64,000 nt of DNA from G963664835 sp963664835 (GCA_963664835.2 CAXXUG010000010.1:1-64000); one strand, 5' to 3'; counted from the first letter of the stretch, positions 17,908 through 27,127 are shown. Numbers and translations are program-made. The notes: generated from the letters alone by a model not told the origin.

Positions 17908-18165
17908 ACGTCATCCTCTTGGACTGGAGCCGGTTGGGAACGATCTTGTTTGCATGGTCTAGTAATGTGAAACACCATCGCTCCGACGAGGATACGGCGA
18001 CAGGCAGCAATCCCGAAGGGCTGATCAATGGTGATGCTCAAGGTCTCAACTCACGGGGCAAGGCGTCGAGGCAGCAAGCCACACTGATCTGGTGTGATGG
18101 ATGCGGGTCCAATCGTGTACGTTGGACCACAATCAGAGCCTATCCCAGTGCTGGCGCGTACGCTT

Positions 18166-18561
18166 CTAGCGCTTGGTGTACTGGGGCGCCTTGCGGGCCC
18201 GTTTCAAACCGTACTTTTTTCGCTCCTTGACCCTGGGATCGCGGGAAAGGAGGCCGGCGCGCTTTAGCACGGGACGCAAGGTAGGATCGGCCTTGGTCAG
18301 CGCCCTAGCAATTCCGAGTGAGATAGCCCCCGACCAGCCGGTTACTCCACCGCCACTTAGCTTGCACATCGCCGAGTATTTGCCGGCAGCATTAGCGGTG
18401 CGAAGGGGCTCGCTCGCGAACTGCTGAAGGTCCGCGCGCGGCAGCGCTTCGTGCAGCGGCTTGCCGTTTACAATGATCTGGCCATTGCCTGGGACTATCT
18501 TGACTCTCGCAATCGCCGACTTGCGCCGGCCGACTGCGAAGTGATCTGATCTTTCGCTCAA
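18166..18561 (-). CDS. rpsI: 30S ribosomal protein uS9
   Basis: The 131-residue protein shows GRRKSAIARVKIVPGNGQIIVNGKPL, the glycine-rich GGGVTGWSGAISLGIARAL, and the basic C-terminal tail ending APQYTKR that reaches the ribosomal P site. The TTG start overlaps the rplM stop (TTGA), so translation is probably coupled. It is the last gene of the ribosomal operon. Confidence 0.98.
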   Translation of the reverse strand: MSERSDHFAVGRRKSAIARVKIVPGNGQIIVNGKPLHEALPRADLQQFASEPLRTANAAGKYSAMCKLSGGGVTGWSGAISLGIARALTKADPTLRPVLKRAGLLSRDPRVKERKKYGLKRARKAPQYTKR

Positions 18562-19022
18562 CTGCCTCTCCGTGCTCGCTTGGTTTTCAAATCTTCCACT
18601 GGAAGAGGGCTGGGTTTCTGTGCCTGATGAGGATGTTCGTCGTCGGCATATACCTTGAGCCGGCGCAGCATTGCCTTGCCAAGCGCATTTCGCGGCAACA
18701 TGCCACGGACCGCGCCCTCAATCAATCTATCTGGACGGCTTGCCAAAATCTCACCGGCAGTACGTTGACGCAGTCCGCCGGGATAGCCCGAGTGTCTATA
18801 GTAGATCTTGTCGGTGAGCTTGGCGCCGGTCAATCGGACTTTCGCGGCGTTGGTGACTATCACGAAGTCGCCATTGTTCATCCAGGGCGCGAACACCGAC
18901 TTGTGTTTGCCTCTTAGGATTGTGGCAACCTTCGAGGCCAATCGTCCTAGAGAAATACCCCGTGCGTCGATCAAAAACCAGGTTGGCGAAACATCGCTCG
19001 CCTTGGGAGCGTAGGTCTTCAA
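18558..19022 (-). CDS. rplM: 50S ribosomal protein uL13
   Basis: uL13 is an early-assembly large-subunit protein. Translation from the TTG at 19022 gives 154 residues starting LKTYAPKASDVSPTWFLIDA, the normal N terminus; AGGAGAG lies 6-8 nt upstream, so longer in-frame starts are rejected. Conserved parts are GRLASKVATILRGKHKSVFAPWMNNGD and the HSGYPGGLRQRT loop. It overlaps truA upstream and rpsI downstream by TTGA in each case. Confidence 0.97.
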   Translation of the reverse strand: MKTYAPKASDVSPTWFLIDARGISLGRLASKVATILRGKHKSVFAPWMNNGDFVIVTNAAKVRLTGAKLTDKIYYRHSGYPGGLRQRTAGEILASRPDRLIEGAVRGMLPRNALGKAMLRRLKVYADDEHPHQAQKPSPLPVEDLKTKRARRGS

Positions 19023-19810
19023 TGAGATTCTCTCCTGCCGCAAATTCCAGGCGTAGTGACGCCATAGAACATCAGGCCCCGAGCCGGCGCGGGCCACCTA
19101 TTCGTTGTCCCACCAACCCAGGCGTCTTTCGACGGGGACTCGCTCTCACCCTTGTCTTCGGTAAACCTAATGAGTCCGCCGACGATCAACCTGACCATAC
19201 GGGTCAAGAAGGCGTTGGCCTCGATTTCAACCACCACCTCACGCCCTTGGCGCCAACATGTTGCGGCAATTATGTGTCTAATGGTGGATTTTCTTAGCCT
19301 GGTCACTTTGACCGCCAAGTCCGAGAAGTCGCGGATACCGATCAGAGAGTGCAACTGGCTCCGCCAACTGGACGTGTCAACCTTGTGTGCGGTCCGCGTC
19401 GGAAGGGCGTATCCCGGATGTGGCGCCTCAGAACCGGTGATCGTGTATCGATAGACTCGGCTCGCGACGCTGCGCCTCGCATCGAACCAATCAGGCGCCC
19501 GTCGGACCCAAAGCACCTTTATGTCATTGGGTAAGACCGCGTTCATCGCTCTGCGAAGCTCATCCGGCGATAGTGAGGTCGACCCTACGACCGTCACGAC
19601 TTGACGCTCGGCGCTGACACCGGAATCGGTGCGACCCGCACCGACTACGCGTACCTCTGCGAAGTTCACTCGTTTCAAAGCTGCGGACAACTCACCCTGG
19701 ACGGTCCGAGCGCGCAACTGAGATTGGAATCCGTGGAAGTCGGAGCCGTCGTAACTTACGACCAAAGCCCAGTTCGTTGCTTGAACGCCGATTTGTGGCC
19801 GCCTTTCCAC
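19019..19810 (-). CDS. truA: tRNA pseudouridine(38-40) synthase
   Basis: TruA isomerises uridines at positions 38-40 of the tRNA anticodon arm. The 263-residue protein has the catalytic Asp in VGAGRTDSGVSAERQ (commonly GRTDAGVHA), YDGSDFHGFQSQ near the N terminus, and NAFLTRMVRLIVGGLI. The GTG start is 4 nt after rplQ. The stop overlaps the rplM start. The rplQ-truA-rplM-rpsI order is the classical one. Confidence 0.95.
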   Translation of the reverse strand: MERRPQIGVQATNWALVVSYDGSDFHGFQSQLRARTVQGELSAALKRVNFAEVRVVGAGRTDSGVSAERQVVTVVGSTSLSPDELRRAMNAVLPNDIKVLWVRRAPDWFDARRSVASRVYRYTITGSEAPHPGYALPTRTAHKVDTSSWRSQLHSLIGIRDFSDLAVKVTRLRKSTIRHIIAATCWRQGREVVVEIEANAFLTRMVRLIVGGLIRFTEDKGESESPSKDAWVGGTTNRWPAPARGLMFYGVTTPGICGRRESH

Positions 19811-19814
19811 CGGT

Positions 19815-20168
19815 TTACTCTACTAACTCAATCAGGGCCATCTTGGATGCATCACCGAGTCTGGGCCCAAGCTTCATTATGCGCACGTAGCCGCCGTCTC
19901 GATCCTGGTATCGTTCGGCCAATTCCGTAAACAGGGTGCTCACAACCTGTTTATCACGGACTGTCCTGAGGGCAAGCCGACGCGAGTGCAAGTCGCCGCG
20001 TTTGGCGAGTGTAACCATCTTCTCCGCCAATGGACGAACCGCCTTGGCCTTTGCTTCGGTGGTCCTCAGTTTGCCGATGCGCAACAGATCGGTGACGAGA
20101 TTCCTCAGAAGCGCCGAGCGCTGCGAGGAAGTTCGGCTTAGCTTGTGTCCACCTTTACGATGTCTCAC
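19815..20168 (-). CDS. rplQ: 50S ribosomal protein bL17
   Basis: The 117-residue protein starts with GTG (MRHRKGGHKLSRTSSQRSAL), the hallmark of bL17, and continues RNLVTDLLRIGKLRTTEAKAKAVRPLAEKMVTLAKRGDLHSRR. It ends with the family element YVRIMKLGPRLGDASKMALIELVE. It is 9 nt after rpoA. Confidence 0.98.
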   Translation of the reverse strand: MRHRKGGHKLSRTSSQRSALLRNLVTDLLRIGKLRTTEAKAKAVRPLAEKMVTLAKRGDLHSRRLALRTVRDKQVVSTLFTELAERYQDRDGGYVRIMKLGPRLGDASKMALIELVE

Positions 20169-20177
20169 GAATACGTC

Positions 20178-21212
20178 CTACAAGTCATCTTCGTCGGCAT
20201 AATCGCCGAAGGAGCCGGTGATTGTCAAACCCTCCTCCAAGCTGGGCACTAGATTACTTGTCTCCTCTGCGGCAAAGCTATCGCCCAGCCGAGTGCCTTC
20301 CAACATGCTGTGATTGGACAACTTTTCTTGCAACTCATACAGCGATTTCCGGCCGAAATTACGGACCGCGAGTAGATCGTCCACCGTCATTTCAAGGACC
20401 TGCCCAGCCTTGGTAATGCCTGCACGTTTCAGGCAATTGTATGCCCTTACGGACAGGTTGAAGTCCTCTATTGGCGTCTCGTAGACGGTCGAGGGAATGG
20501 CAATTCCCGAAGGTGCCTGCAACTCGCTGGCCTCGTCAATATTCAACGCAAAGTCGGCAACGAGCTGGAGATGTTTCACCAGAATTTGTGCTGACTGCGA
20601 GACAGCCTCGTCAGGGGTGATGGTACCATCGGTCCACAGTTCGAGAACCAGCCGATCGAAGTCGGTAGTCTGGCCCACTCGCACGTTTTCTACGGTGTAG
20701 TTGACCTTGTGGACTGGGGTGTATATAGCGTCTACAGGTATCACGCCGATCGGCGCATCTTCCCGCTCTTCCGCCGAAACGTAACCTCGTCCCTTCTCGA
20801 CCGTCAACTCCATTCCCAGCACGGCTTCCTTCGAGTCAAGCGTCGCAATCGGCTGGTCGACATTTACGATTTCGACATCGGGCGGGCAGATCATATCCGC
20901 CGCGGTGACGACTCCAGGGCCGTTAGCCTCGAGCATTATCGTCACGGGCCGATCGGTGAACAATCTCAAGCGGATTTTCTTCACACCCATCACGATCTGC
21001 GTGACATCTTCGCGAACGTTATCGATGGTGGTGAACTCGTGATAGACGTTATCTATCCTGATAGATGTAATGGCCGCCCCGGGCAACGAGGAGAGTAATA
21101 CACGTCGCAAGGCGTTGCCGAGAGTAACGCCAAATCCCGGTTCCAAAGGCTCTACCTGATAACGACCATAGTCTTCAGTCTGAGCCACCGATTCGATTTT
21201 TGGCAACATCAT
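20178..21212 (-). CDS. rpoA: RNA polymerase alpha subunit
   Basis: Alpha nucleates polymerase assembly and contacts UP elements and activators. The N-terminal domain shows YGRYQVEPLEPGFGVTLGNALRRVLLSSLPGAAITSI. The C-terminal domain has LSVRAYNCLKRAGITKAGQVLEMTVDDLLAVRNFGRKSLYELQEKL. I place the start at ATG 21212 (MMLPKIES), giving 344 residues; a TTG 9 nt further upstream is possible. The C-terminal 40 residues are an acidic tail. Confidence 0.97.
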   Translation of the reverse strand: MMLPKIESVAQTEDYGRYQVEPLEPGFGVTLGNALRRVLLSSLPGAAITSIRIDNVYHEFTTIDNVREDVTQIVMGVKKIRLRLFTDRPVTIMLEANGPGVVTAADMICPPDVEIVNVDQPIATLDSKEAVLGMELTVEKGRGYVSAEEREDAPIGVIPVDAIYTPVHKVNYTVENVRVGQTTDFDRLVLELWTDGTITPDEAVSQSAQILVKHLQLVADFALNIDEASELQAPSGIAIPSTVYETPIEDFNLSVRAYNCLKRAGITKAGQVLEMTVDDLLAVRNFGRKSLYELQEKLSNHSMLEGTRLGDSFAAEETSNLVPSLEEGLTITGSFGDYADEDDL

Positions 21213-21340
21213 GTCAATCAATTGGGCTAGACACTCCCATTGCGCCGGCCTAAGGGATCAGGCGGGCGAGTTTCGATCTTCAAAAAAGCAGTTACTTGTG
21301 ACTATTCCTGAATTCAAGACGGGTAGCGACAGTTTCACAA

Positions 21341-21976
21341 CTAGCGTGAGTAGTACTCGACGATTAGTTGTTCCTCTATTGTGGCATCGATATCCGAACG
21401 GAGAGGCATTGAAACTATGCGGCCGGAAAGGGTGGCGACATCGCGGCTGAGCCAGCCAGTGAGATCACGGCTATCCAGGTCCTCCGCCATCTGTTTGAAG
21501 TACTCAAGCTGCCGACTGCGCGAGCGCACCGAAATCGCGGTACCCACATCACAGACGTACGACGGAATATCGGTCTTGCGACCATCTACGTCGAAATGGC
21601 CGTGCTGCACGAGTTGACGCGCCTGCGCTCTCGACTCGGCGAAGCCGAGGCGGTAGACCGAATTATCCAAACGCATTTCTAGGATGCGCAGGAGGTTTTC
21701 CCCAGTCGCACCCGGCCGGCGACTCGCTTCACGGAAGTGCCGACGGAACTGCCGTTCCAGCAGACCGTACATCCTCTTTACCTTCTGCTTACCACGCAAT
21801 TGGACGGCATAATCAGACGGTCTCCGCCGTCGTCCGAGCCGATTTCCACCGGGAGGATATGGTTTGCGGTTGGGATCTACGGCACATTTAGGGGTAAAAC
21901 AGCGCTCTCCTTTGAGAAAGAGCTTTACACCTTCGCGCCGACAAAGCTTGCAAACTGGGTTCCTCTGGCGTGCCAT
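21341..21976 (-). CDS. rpsD: 30S ribosomal protein uS4
   Basis: uS4 starts 16S rRNA 5'-domain assembly. The 211-residue protein keeps a zinc-site version of the N terminus (Cys9, Cys12, Cys26, Cys31) and the S4 RNA-binding domain (RLDNSVYRLGFAESRAQARQLVQHGHFDVDGRK). AGGAGG precedes the ATG. It lies 12 nt after rpsK. Confidence 0.98.
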   Translation of the reverse strand: MARQRNPVCKLCRREGVKLFLKGERCFTPKCAVDPNRKPYPPGGNRLGRRRRPSDYAVQLRGKQKVKRMYGLLERQFRRHFREASRRPGATGENLLRILEMRLDNSVYRLGFAESRAQARQLVQHGHFDVDGRKTDIPSYVCDVGTAISVRSRSRQLEYFKQMAEDLDSRDLTGWLSRDVATLSGRIVSMPLRSDIDATIEEQLIVEYYSR

Positions 21977-21988
21977 GAATTAGTCCTC

Positions 21989-22384
21989 CTATACCCGTCG
22001 ACGCTTAGGAGGTCTGCATCCATTGTGGGGAATAGGAGTCCTGTCAGAGATTGCGCTAATCAATAGCCCAGCCGCTTGAAGTGAACGGATCGCAGTTTCG
22101 CGACCCGAGCCGGGACCCTTGACGAACACCTCGACCTGGCGCATTCCGTGTTCCATAGCCTTTCGCGCGGCAGCTTCGGCCGCAAGGCCGGCGGCGAAAG
22201 GCGTGCTCTTGCGAGAGCCGGTAAACCCGGAAGCGCCCGCGCTGCTCCAACAGACCACGTCGCCTTTCAAGTCCGTAACTGTGAGGACCGTGTTGTTGAA
22301 GGTAGACTGTATATACACCCGGCCACGCGGTACGTGCTTGCGTTCCCGCCGTCTTCCCCTGGTCCCCTTTCGCGAAACTGACAT
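21989..22384 (-). CDS. rpsK: 30S ribosomal protein uS11
   Basis: The 131-residue protein has the conserved core GRVYIQSTFNNTVLTVTDLKGDVVCWSSAGASGFTGSRKSTPFAAGLAA, and ends with the platform tail TPIPHNGCRPPKRRRV. A perfect AAGGAGGT precedes the ATG. A 114-nt gap separates it from rpsM. Confidence 0.98.
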   Translation of the reverse strand: MSVSRKGTRGRRRERKHVPRGRVYIQSTFNNTVLTVTDLKGDVVCWSSAGASGFTGSRKSTPFAAGLAAEAAARKAMEHGMRQVEVFVKGPGSGRETAIRSLQAAGLLISAISDRTPIPHNGCRPPKRRRV

Positions 22385-22498
22385 TCGACCTCCTTGCTAC
22401 CAACACACTGTCGATAGCACTAAACAAAGAACCACACAACGAAACAGGCGAACCCGCTCGCGATCCGCCTGCTTTCAAGTCATCTCGTGCTTGTAAGA

Positions 22499-22882
22499 CT
22501 ATTTCTTGGTGACAGCTCTACGCCTACCTGCCACCGTCTTCTTTCGTCCTTTCCGTTGACGGGCATTCGTGCGCGTACGCTGTCCGTGGACAGGCATTCC
22601 CCGTCGATGGCGCAGGCCCCGATAACAGCCGATCTCGATCAGACGCTTGATATTCAGCGTCTGTTCCCGACGCAGGTCTCCCTCGACCCGATACTCCCGC
22701 TCGATCACCTCACGAAGTCTCGATACTTCGTCGTCCGTCAGATCCTTAACGCGAGTATCCGGACTTATCCTGGTCAATGCAAGGGCCTTGCGAGCGAACG
22801 TCGGACCTACCCCAAATATGTAGCGCAGTGATATCTCTACGCGCTTGTCTCGCGGTATGTCCACGCCTGCGATTCTTGCCAA
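22499..22882 (-). CDS. rpsM: 30S ribosomal protein uS13
   Basis: The 127-residue protein reads ARIAGVDIPRDKRVEISLRYIFGVG and carries the C-terminal basic motif YRGLRHRRGMPVHGQRTRTNARQRKG that contacts the subunit bridge and P-site tRNA. The start is a TTG with AGGAGGT 6 nt upstream. rpmJ ends 29 nt upstream. Confidence 0.98.
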   Translation of the reverse strand: MARIAGVDIPRDKRVEISLRYIFGVGPTFARKALALTRISPDTRVKDLTDDEVSRLREVIEREYRVEGDLRREQTLNIKRLIEIGCYRGLRHRRGMPVHGQRTRTNARQRKGRKKTVAGRRRAVTKK

Positions 22883-22911
22883 GTCGACCTCCTAGTTGGT
22901 AGTGATGGTGG

Positions 22912-23025
22912 TCAGCCCTGTCGCTGTCGGTGCTTGGGGTTGTCACAAGTGACAATGACGACCCTATGCCGTCGGAGAATCTTGCATTTGTCACACATTC
23001 GTTTGACTGACGCTCTGACTTTCAT
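22912..23025 (-). CDS. rpmJ: 50S ribosomal protein bL36
   Basis: This 37-residue gene reads MKVRASVKRMCDKCKILRRH from the ATG at 23025 and ends in a TGA at 22912-22914. The zinc-ribbon ligands Cys11, Cys14, Cys27 and His32 are all present, so it is the zinc-binding form. It precedes rpsM, the usual order. The infA gene that often comes before it is not visible upstream. Confidence 0.96.
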   Translation of the reverse strand: MKVRASVKRMCDKCKILRRHRVVIVTCDNPKHRQRQG

Positions 23026-23183
23026 GTCCGACCTACAACGCTCGCTTTTCTCGAACGACCACAGAACGCTCCACCTTGCCGGCAACAACAGGTCGGAGTT
23101 GCAATGGCCACTGTCTCTAATCTAAAATCAATCGCACCGATCCGGGCACCAGCCGCGTGCTTTCGGCCAACACCCAGCGGTCC

Positions 23184-23211
23184 CTTCGCGCCAAATTTCA
23201 CAGGCGCGAAG
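23184..23211 (-). promoter_or_regulatory. Perfect 9-bp inverted repeat at the start of the ribosomal operon leader
   Basis: CTTCGCGCC (23184-23192) pairs perfectly with GGCGCGAAG (23203-23211) around a 10-nt loop. On the minus strand it would sit at or just after the predicted transcription start. No T-run follows on either strand, so it is not a terminator. Confidence 0.5.
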
Positions 23212-23215
23212 ATTA

Positions 23216-23244
23216 ATGGTACTATCTGGCGTCAGTCTGGTCAA
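23216..23244 (-). promoter_or_regulatory. Candidate promoter for the rpmJ-rpsM-rpoA operon
   Basis: On the minus strand TTGACC (23244-23239) and TACCAT (23221-23216) are separated by exactly 17 nt. It is about 190 nt upstream of rpmJ, the first gene of the run, with no other gene between. Confidence 0.45.
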
Positions 23245-23657
23245 TGAATTGGACAGTCTTCCGATTCAGGCTTTACCCACTCCCCTTCGCTAGTAATCCC
23301 ACAGCCCCAAACCTGGAACCACGCGTCCAGATCCACTGGTGTGCAGCTCAGGTTCGTTCGAAGTACTATCCAATGTCTGTTCACGCACCGATTCACCAGA
23401 TCGGCGTCAGCCAGAGTACGGCCGTGACCTCCCTAGGTTAGGAGTCTGCGCCAGCAGAAGCCAAGCGATTTCGGAAGATCGCTGGAGCGATTCGGCCGCG
23501 TCGACATTCTAGTCACAGATTGAGCCGAACGCGGCGAGGGCACGGTAACCAACTGGGTTTTGGGCGATTGCGGCCGTGCTCCGTGATTTTGTGGACACTA
23601 ACCATCTATGACATACTGCGAAGGAATGACTTGGAGCCCGGAAAGGGGTATGTGAGA
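23245..23657. other. Gene-free region between the ribosomal operon and the beta-helix gene
   Basis: A divergent intergenic stretch. The frame of the next gene is open from 23520, but that part has no family-like sequence and a good ribosome site occurs only near 23641. I see no RNA gene or repeat. Confidence 0.4.
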
Positions 23658-25958
23658 GTGGAAGCGCTCAGATTTTACGTAGCCACTGACGGCGACGACC
23701 GGTGGTCCGGCAAACTGGCCAGTCCCAACCCCGATAGAGACGATGGCCCATTTGCCAGTCTCGCAAGAGCCCGCGATGCCGTTCGGGAGGGGAGAAGAAG
23801 CCTAACAAAGTCGTGCGCCGTGACGGTTATGGTGCGTGACGGCAAGTATTTCCTTGACCAGCCATTGGTGCTGGACGCGAGAGACAGTGGTACACGTGAG
23901 AATCCGGTGACATACACAGCATACCCGGGAGAGAGCCCCATCCTGAGCGGCGGCCGGAAGATCACGGATTGGGAGACTCACGAGGGCAAAATCATGCGGG
24001 TCTCGTTGCCTGACGCAAAGGTAGGGGGTTGGAAGTCAAGGCAGCTATTCTTCAACGGCGAACGCCAGATCAGAGCAAGATATCCCAACTTCGATCCCGA
24101 CAACCCCCTGTACGGTGGTTGGGCGTTCATGGAAGGTCCCGCCGACGACGGAAGCATCAGCGGGTATCGGTTCCCGGAAGGCACCGGCGCAAATCTGTAT
24201 ATGCGGCCGGCGATCGAGGGCGGGAATGCGACGTCTTTCCACTTTAAGCCAGGAACGTTCGAGCGAAGTTGGGCAAAGCCATCCCAGGGCGAAGTAAACT
24301 GCTTTTTCTTCAGCGGGATTACAAACGACATCGTTTCGATCGAATCGGTAGACGAAGAGAAGCGCATCATCAAGTTGGCGCGAGAGATATGGCAGAACGA
24401 TCGTCCTCCGTGGTACCTCGCGTTCTGCTTCTATCGGAACAATCGCTTCATTGTGGAGAACCTGTTGGAAGAACTTGACCAACCGGGCGAGTGGTGTCTT
24501 GATTCCGAGGATGGCGTTCTCTACTTTTGGCCGCCCAGTGACTTAGAAGAAGGTGAGGTGGTCTTTCCGTTCAACGACTGTCTGATCAGCCTGAGAGGCG
24601 CCTCGTGGATCACCGTTTCGGGGTTCACCTTCACCGAGACCCTGGACGCCGGCGACGACATATGTCGAGCCGGCGGCGATGGATATGGAGCGATGTACCC
24701 GCGCCAAGGGTGGAGCTACTGTGGAGAGGCGCTGCACATGCGCCGCTCCGAACATTGCTCGATAGAGAATAATCGGTTCTACGCGGTTGGCGGCAACGCC
24801 ATCTACCTGGAGGGGGACAACTTTCGCAACCGGATTCAGCGCAACGAAATCGAATATGCGGGTGCACACGGCGTTTGTCTTGCGGGCTCCGTGCTGCAGC
24901 ATCCCCGGTTCAACCGCGTGGAGGACAATCATATTCATCACGTCGGGATTCTTCAGAAGTTTGGGGCCGGCGTATATCTCGCGGCGAGTGATGGAAACGC
25001 AGTTGGCCATAACCACATACATCACGTGCCCCACCATGCGGTAAATCTGGGCAGTAACGGCAGCGGGCGCAACTACGTAGAGTACAACCGCATCCAATAT
25101 ACGGCCCTGGAGAACCACGACTCTACCGCGATCAACTGTTGGGGAGACGTGCCGATGAACGCTCCAAAGCCGGACTCGGAGCGGTGCGGACACGTAATTC
25201 GCCACAACTTCATAGCTGATACCTGGGGATGCCTGGTCGTCGAGAAAGACGACTCCGTTTCGATTGAGGCGCCTACGGTGGTCCTTACCCACGCAATCTA
25301 CCTAGACGACTTTGCCAGCAACTGCCTGGTCTATGGGAACATCATCGCCCGGGCGGGCGTTGGGATTCAGATTCACTCCGGCAAGAACAATCTGGTCGAG
25401 AACAATATCTTCGTGGGATGCGATTACCCCATCCGCTACTGGAACAACGCCGCGGGAAGGATTGCCAACAAGCCCATGGTGGGGTTCATGACCGGAAATC
25501 GCTTTTGTCGAAACATCGTGTACACGGTCCAGCCCACCGGCGGGTTGATAGACACCGGGAACGGTTGGACCGAAGAGGTGATCCAGGAATGCGAAGACAA
25601 TCTGTACTTTGACCCAGAAGGCGAACGACACTTTGTCACCGTGATCCGGCGCGCGGCTGATGAGACAGATAACTATTCCCTGCCCGCAAGCGTGGTCAAG
25701 GAACACCTTTCGTTGACGGATTGGCGGACGATGGGGTATGACCTGCACTCGGTGGTCGCCGACCCAAGCTTCGTTGACCCGGAGAAAGACGACTTTCGAT
25801 TGCGGCCTGAGTCACCGGCCTACAGTCTAGGATTTCTCCCGATCAACACTGGTCAAATCGGCGTCAGGAGACGCGACAAGGCGCAGGGCATCGACGGGAA
25901 CTCGCATTATCAGCGGTCGATCCGACAGGTCGCGGGCGTAGAACGCCAGCGTACCTAG
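23658..25958 (+). CDS. Right-handed parallel beta-helix protein, glycosidase-like (GH141/GH120-type)
   Basis: About 766 residues from GTG 23658, with AAAGGGG 9 nt upstream; GTG 23652 is a close alternative. The N-terminal part reads RFYVATDGDDRWSGKLASPN...GPFASLARARDAVRE, the standard opening of right-handed beta-helix carbohydrate enzymes. It is followed by GTRENPVTYTAYPGESPILSGG and by RQLFFNGERQIRARYPNFD, which resembles GH141-like proteins. Many helix turns follow (NNRFYAVGGNAIYLEGDN, VEDNHIHHVGI, AVGHNHIHHVPHHAVNLGSN). No signal peptide is visible. It probably acts on a polysaccharide or glycan; the exact substrate is not readable. It is the first gene of the accessory catabolic region. 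Confidence 0.75.
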   Translation: MEALRFYVATDGDDRWSGKLASPNPDRDDGPFASLARARDAVREGRRSLTKSCAVTVMVRDGKYFLDQPLVLDARDSGTRENPVTYTAYPGESPILSGGRKITDWETHEGKIMRVSLPDAKVGGWKSRQLFFNGERQIRARYPNFDPDNPLYGGWAFMEGPADDGSISGYRFPEGTGANLYMRPAIEGGNATSFHFKPGTFERSWAKPSQGEVNCFFFSGITNDIVSIESVDEEKRIIKLAREIWQNDRPPWYLAFCFYRNNRFIVENLLEELDQPGEWCLDSEDGVLYFWPPSDLEEGEVVFPFNDCLISLRGASWITVSGFTFTETLDAGDDICRAGGDGYGAMYPRQGWSYCGEALHMRRSEHCSIENNRFYAVGGNAIYLEGDNFRNRIQRNEIEYAGAHGVCLAGSVLQHPRFNRVEDNHIHHVGILQKFGAGVYLAASDGNAVGHNHIHHVPHHAVNLGSNGSGRNYVEYNRIQYTALENHDSTAINCWGDVPMNAPKPDSERCGHVIRHNFIADTWGCLVVEKDDSVSIEAPTVVLTHAIYLDDFASNCLVYGNIIARAGVGIQIHSGKNNLVENNIFVGCDYPIRYWNNAAGRIANKPMVGFMTGNRFCRNIVYTVQPTGGLIDTGNGWTEEVIQECEDNLYFDPEGERHFVTVIRRAADETDNYSLPASVVKEHLSLTDWRTMGYDLHSVVADPSFVDPEKDDFRLRPESPAYSLGFLPINTGQIGVRRRDKAQGIDGNSHYQRSIRQVAGVERQRT

Positions 25959-25984
25959 GAGAATATCGAGCGCCGGCTCTGGGT

Positions 25985-27127
25985 CTACTCTATGACGAAT
26001 AGCTCGTTCGTCGGCGCGTAATCGGAGAGTATTTCCGGCGCACTGTCGGTTACCAGCACAGTCTCTTCGATGTGGAATCGGCCGCCCACATGATCGTCCA
26101 CGCCGTGCTCGATCTGTACGACCATGCCCGGCTCCAAAGGGGTTGGTTCGTCCGGCTCCAGGACGGGCGCCTCGTGTATGGCGACCCCGATGCTGTGGCC
26201 AACCATCTGGCTGATGTAGTCGAAGCCCCGCTTTTCGTAGGTGGTCTTGGCGGCGGTATACAGTTCGGCCGGCACCGCGCCGGGTCGGACGTGATCTATG
26301 GTGTTACGCATGGTGTCGTAGAGCCATCGATAGCGAGAGCTGTGCAACTCATCGGGCTCTCCGACGACAGCCATCCTGGCGATATCGGAAAAGTAGCCAT
26401 CGATCTGACCGCCGCAGTCTACGTGCACAAGCTCCCCAGGCATCAGCTTCTTGTCCCCAGGCTGATGGTGGATGACTTGAGAGTTGGTGCCGGCGTGGAA
26501 GACCATCCAAGTATCCACGGCACCAGCTTGGAGGATGCCGTAGATGATGTCGTTTGCGACCTTCTTCTCAGTGTCTCCAACACGAGCGTTCGCAAAGGCG
26601 TCGCGGATGGCCTTTTCGGTAGCGACCGCGGCGCGCTTGAGCGCCGCAACCTCGTCGGCGGACTTTATGGCTCGGGCCCGTTCGAAAACACCGTCCGCCG
26701 GCACCAAGGTGGCATTCGGGAGCAGCATCTTGAGCTCATCCACGGACTTGGCCGGTAGAAGCGCCATATCCACGCCAACTCGCTCGTCGGTTGCGTTGTG
26801 CTCACGAAGGACGTCGGCGACCACGCTCAACGGAGTCTCTTGACCTTCCCGATAAGTCCGCCTCTCCTGCATGATGCGGATATCCTTGATCCAGGAGTCT
26901 CTATGCATGATTCGATCGTAGACACCATTCACGATCGCGGTCGGATCAGAGTGCCGGCCGATCACAACGCCGGAGAACACTTCCTGGATTCGGAGCTTAT
27001 GTGACAGGAGCCAGGCTCCGCTCACGTACATGAAGTTCTCGGGACCGACGCCGATCAACGCATCCAGGTCTGCCCATTCCATCCCGCTCCGAAGTCCGGC
27101 TAAATTGACTCGCTCTGGTCCTGACAT
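25985..27127 (-). CDS. M24 family metallopeptidase (Xaa-Pro peptidase/creatinase fold)
   Basis: The 380-residue protein starts at ATG 27127 (MSGPERVNLAGL), with AAGGAG 8 nt upstream. An N-terminal creatinase-type domain is followed by the pita-bread catalytic domain. Metal ligands are visible: two Asp in VHVDCGGQIDGYFSDIAR, His in GHSIGVAIHEAP, and Glu residues in VQIEHGV and FHIEETVLVTD. Substrates in the family range from X-Pro peptides to creatine-like C-N bonds, so the activity is open. It is convergent with the beta-helix gene. Confidence 0.88.
   Translation of the reverse strand: MSGPERVNLAGLRSGMEWADLDALIGVGPENFMYVSGAWLLSHKLRIQEVFSGVVIGRHSDPTAIVNGVYDRIMHRDSWIKDIRIMQERRTYREGQETPLSVVADVLREHNATDERVGVDMALLPAKSVDELKMLLPNATLVPADGVFERARAIKSADEVAALKRAAVATEKAIRDAFANARVGDTEKKVANDIIYGILQAGAVDTWMVFHAGTNSQVIHHQPGDKKLMPGELVHVDCGGQIDGYFSDIARMAVVGEPDELHSSRYRWLYDTMRNTIDHVRPGAVPAELYTAAKTTYEKRGFDYISQMVGHSIGVAIHEAPVLEPDEPTPLEPGMVVQIEHGVDDHVGGRFHIEETVLVTDSAPEILSDYAPTNELFVIE

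Noticed and set aside
23026..23240. infA or another small gene upstream of rpmJ
   Set aside because: I read all three minus-strand frames in this stretch and found no initiation factor IF-1 pattern.
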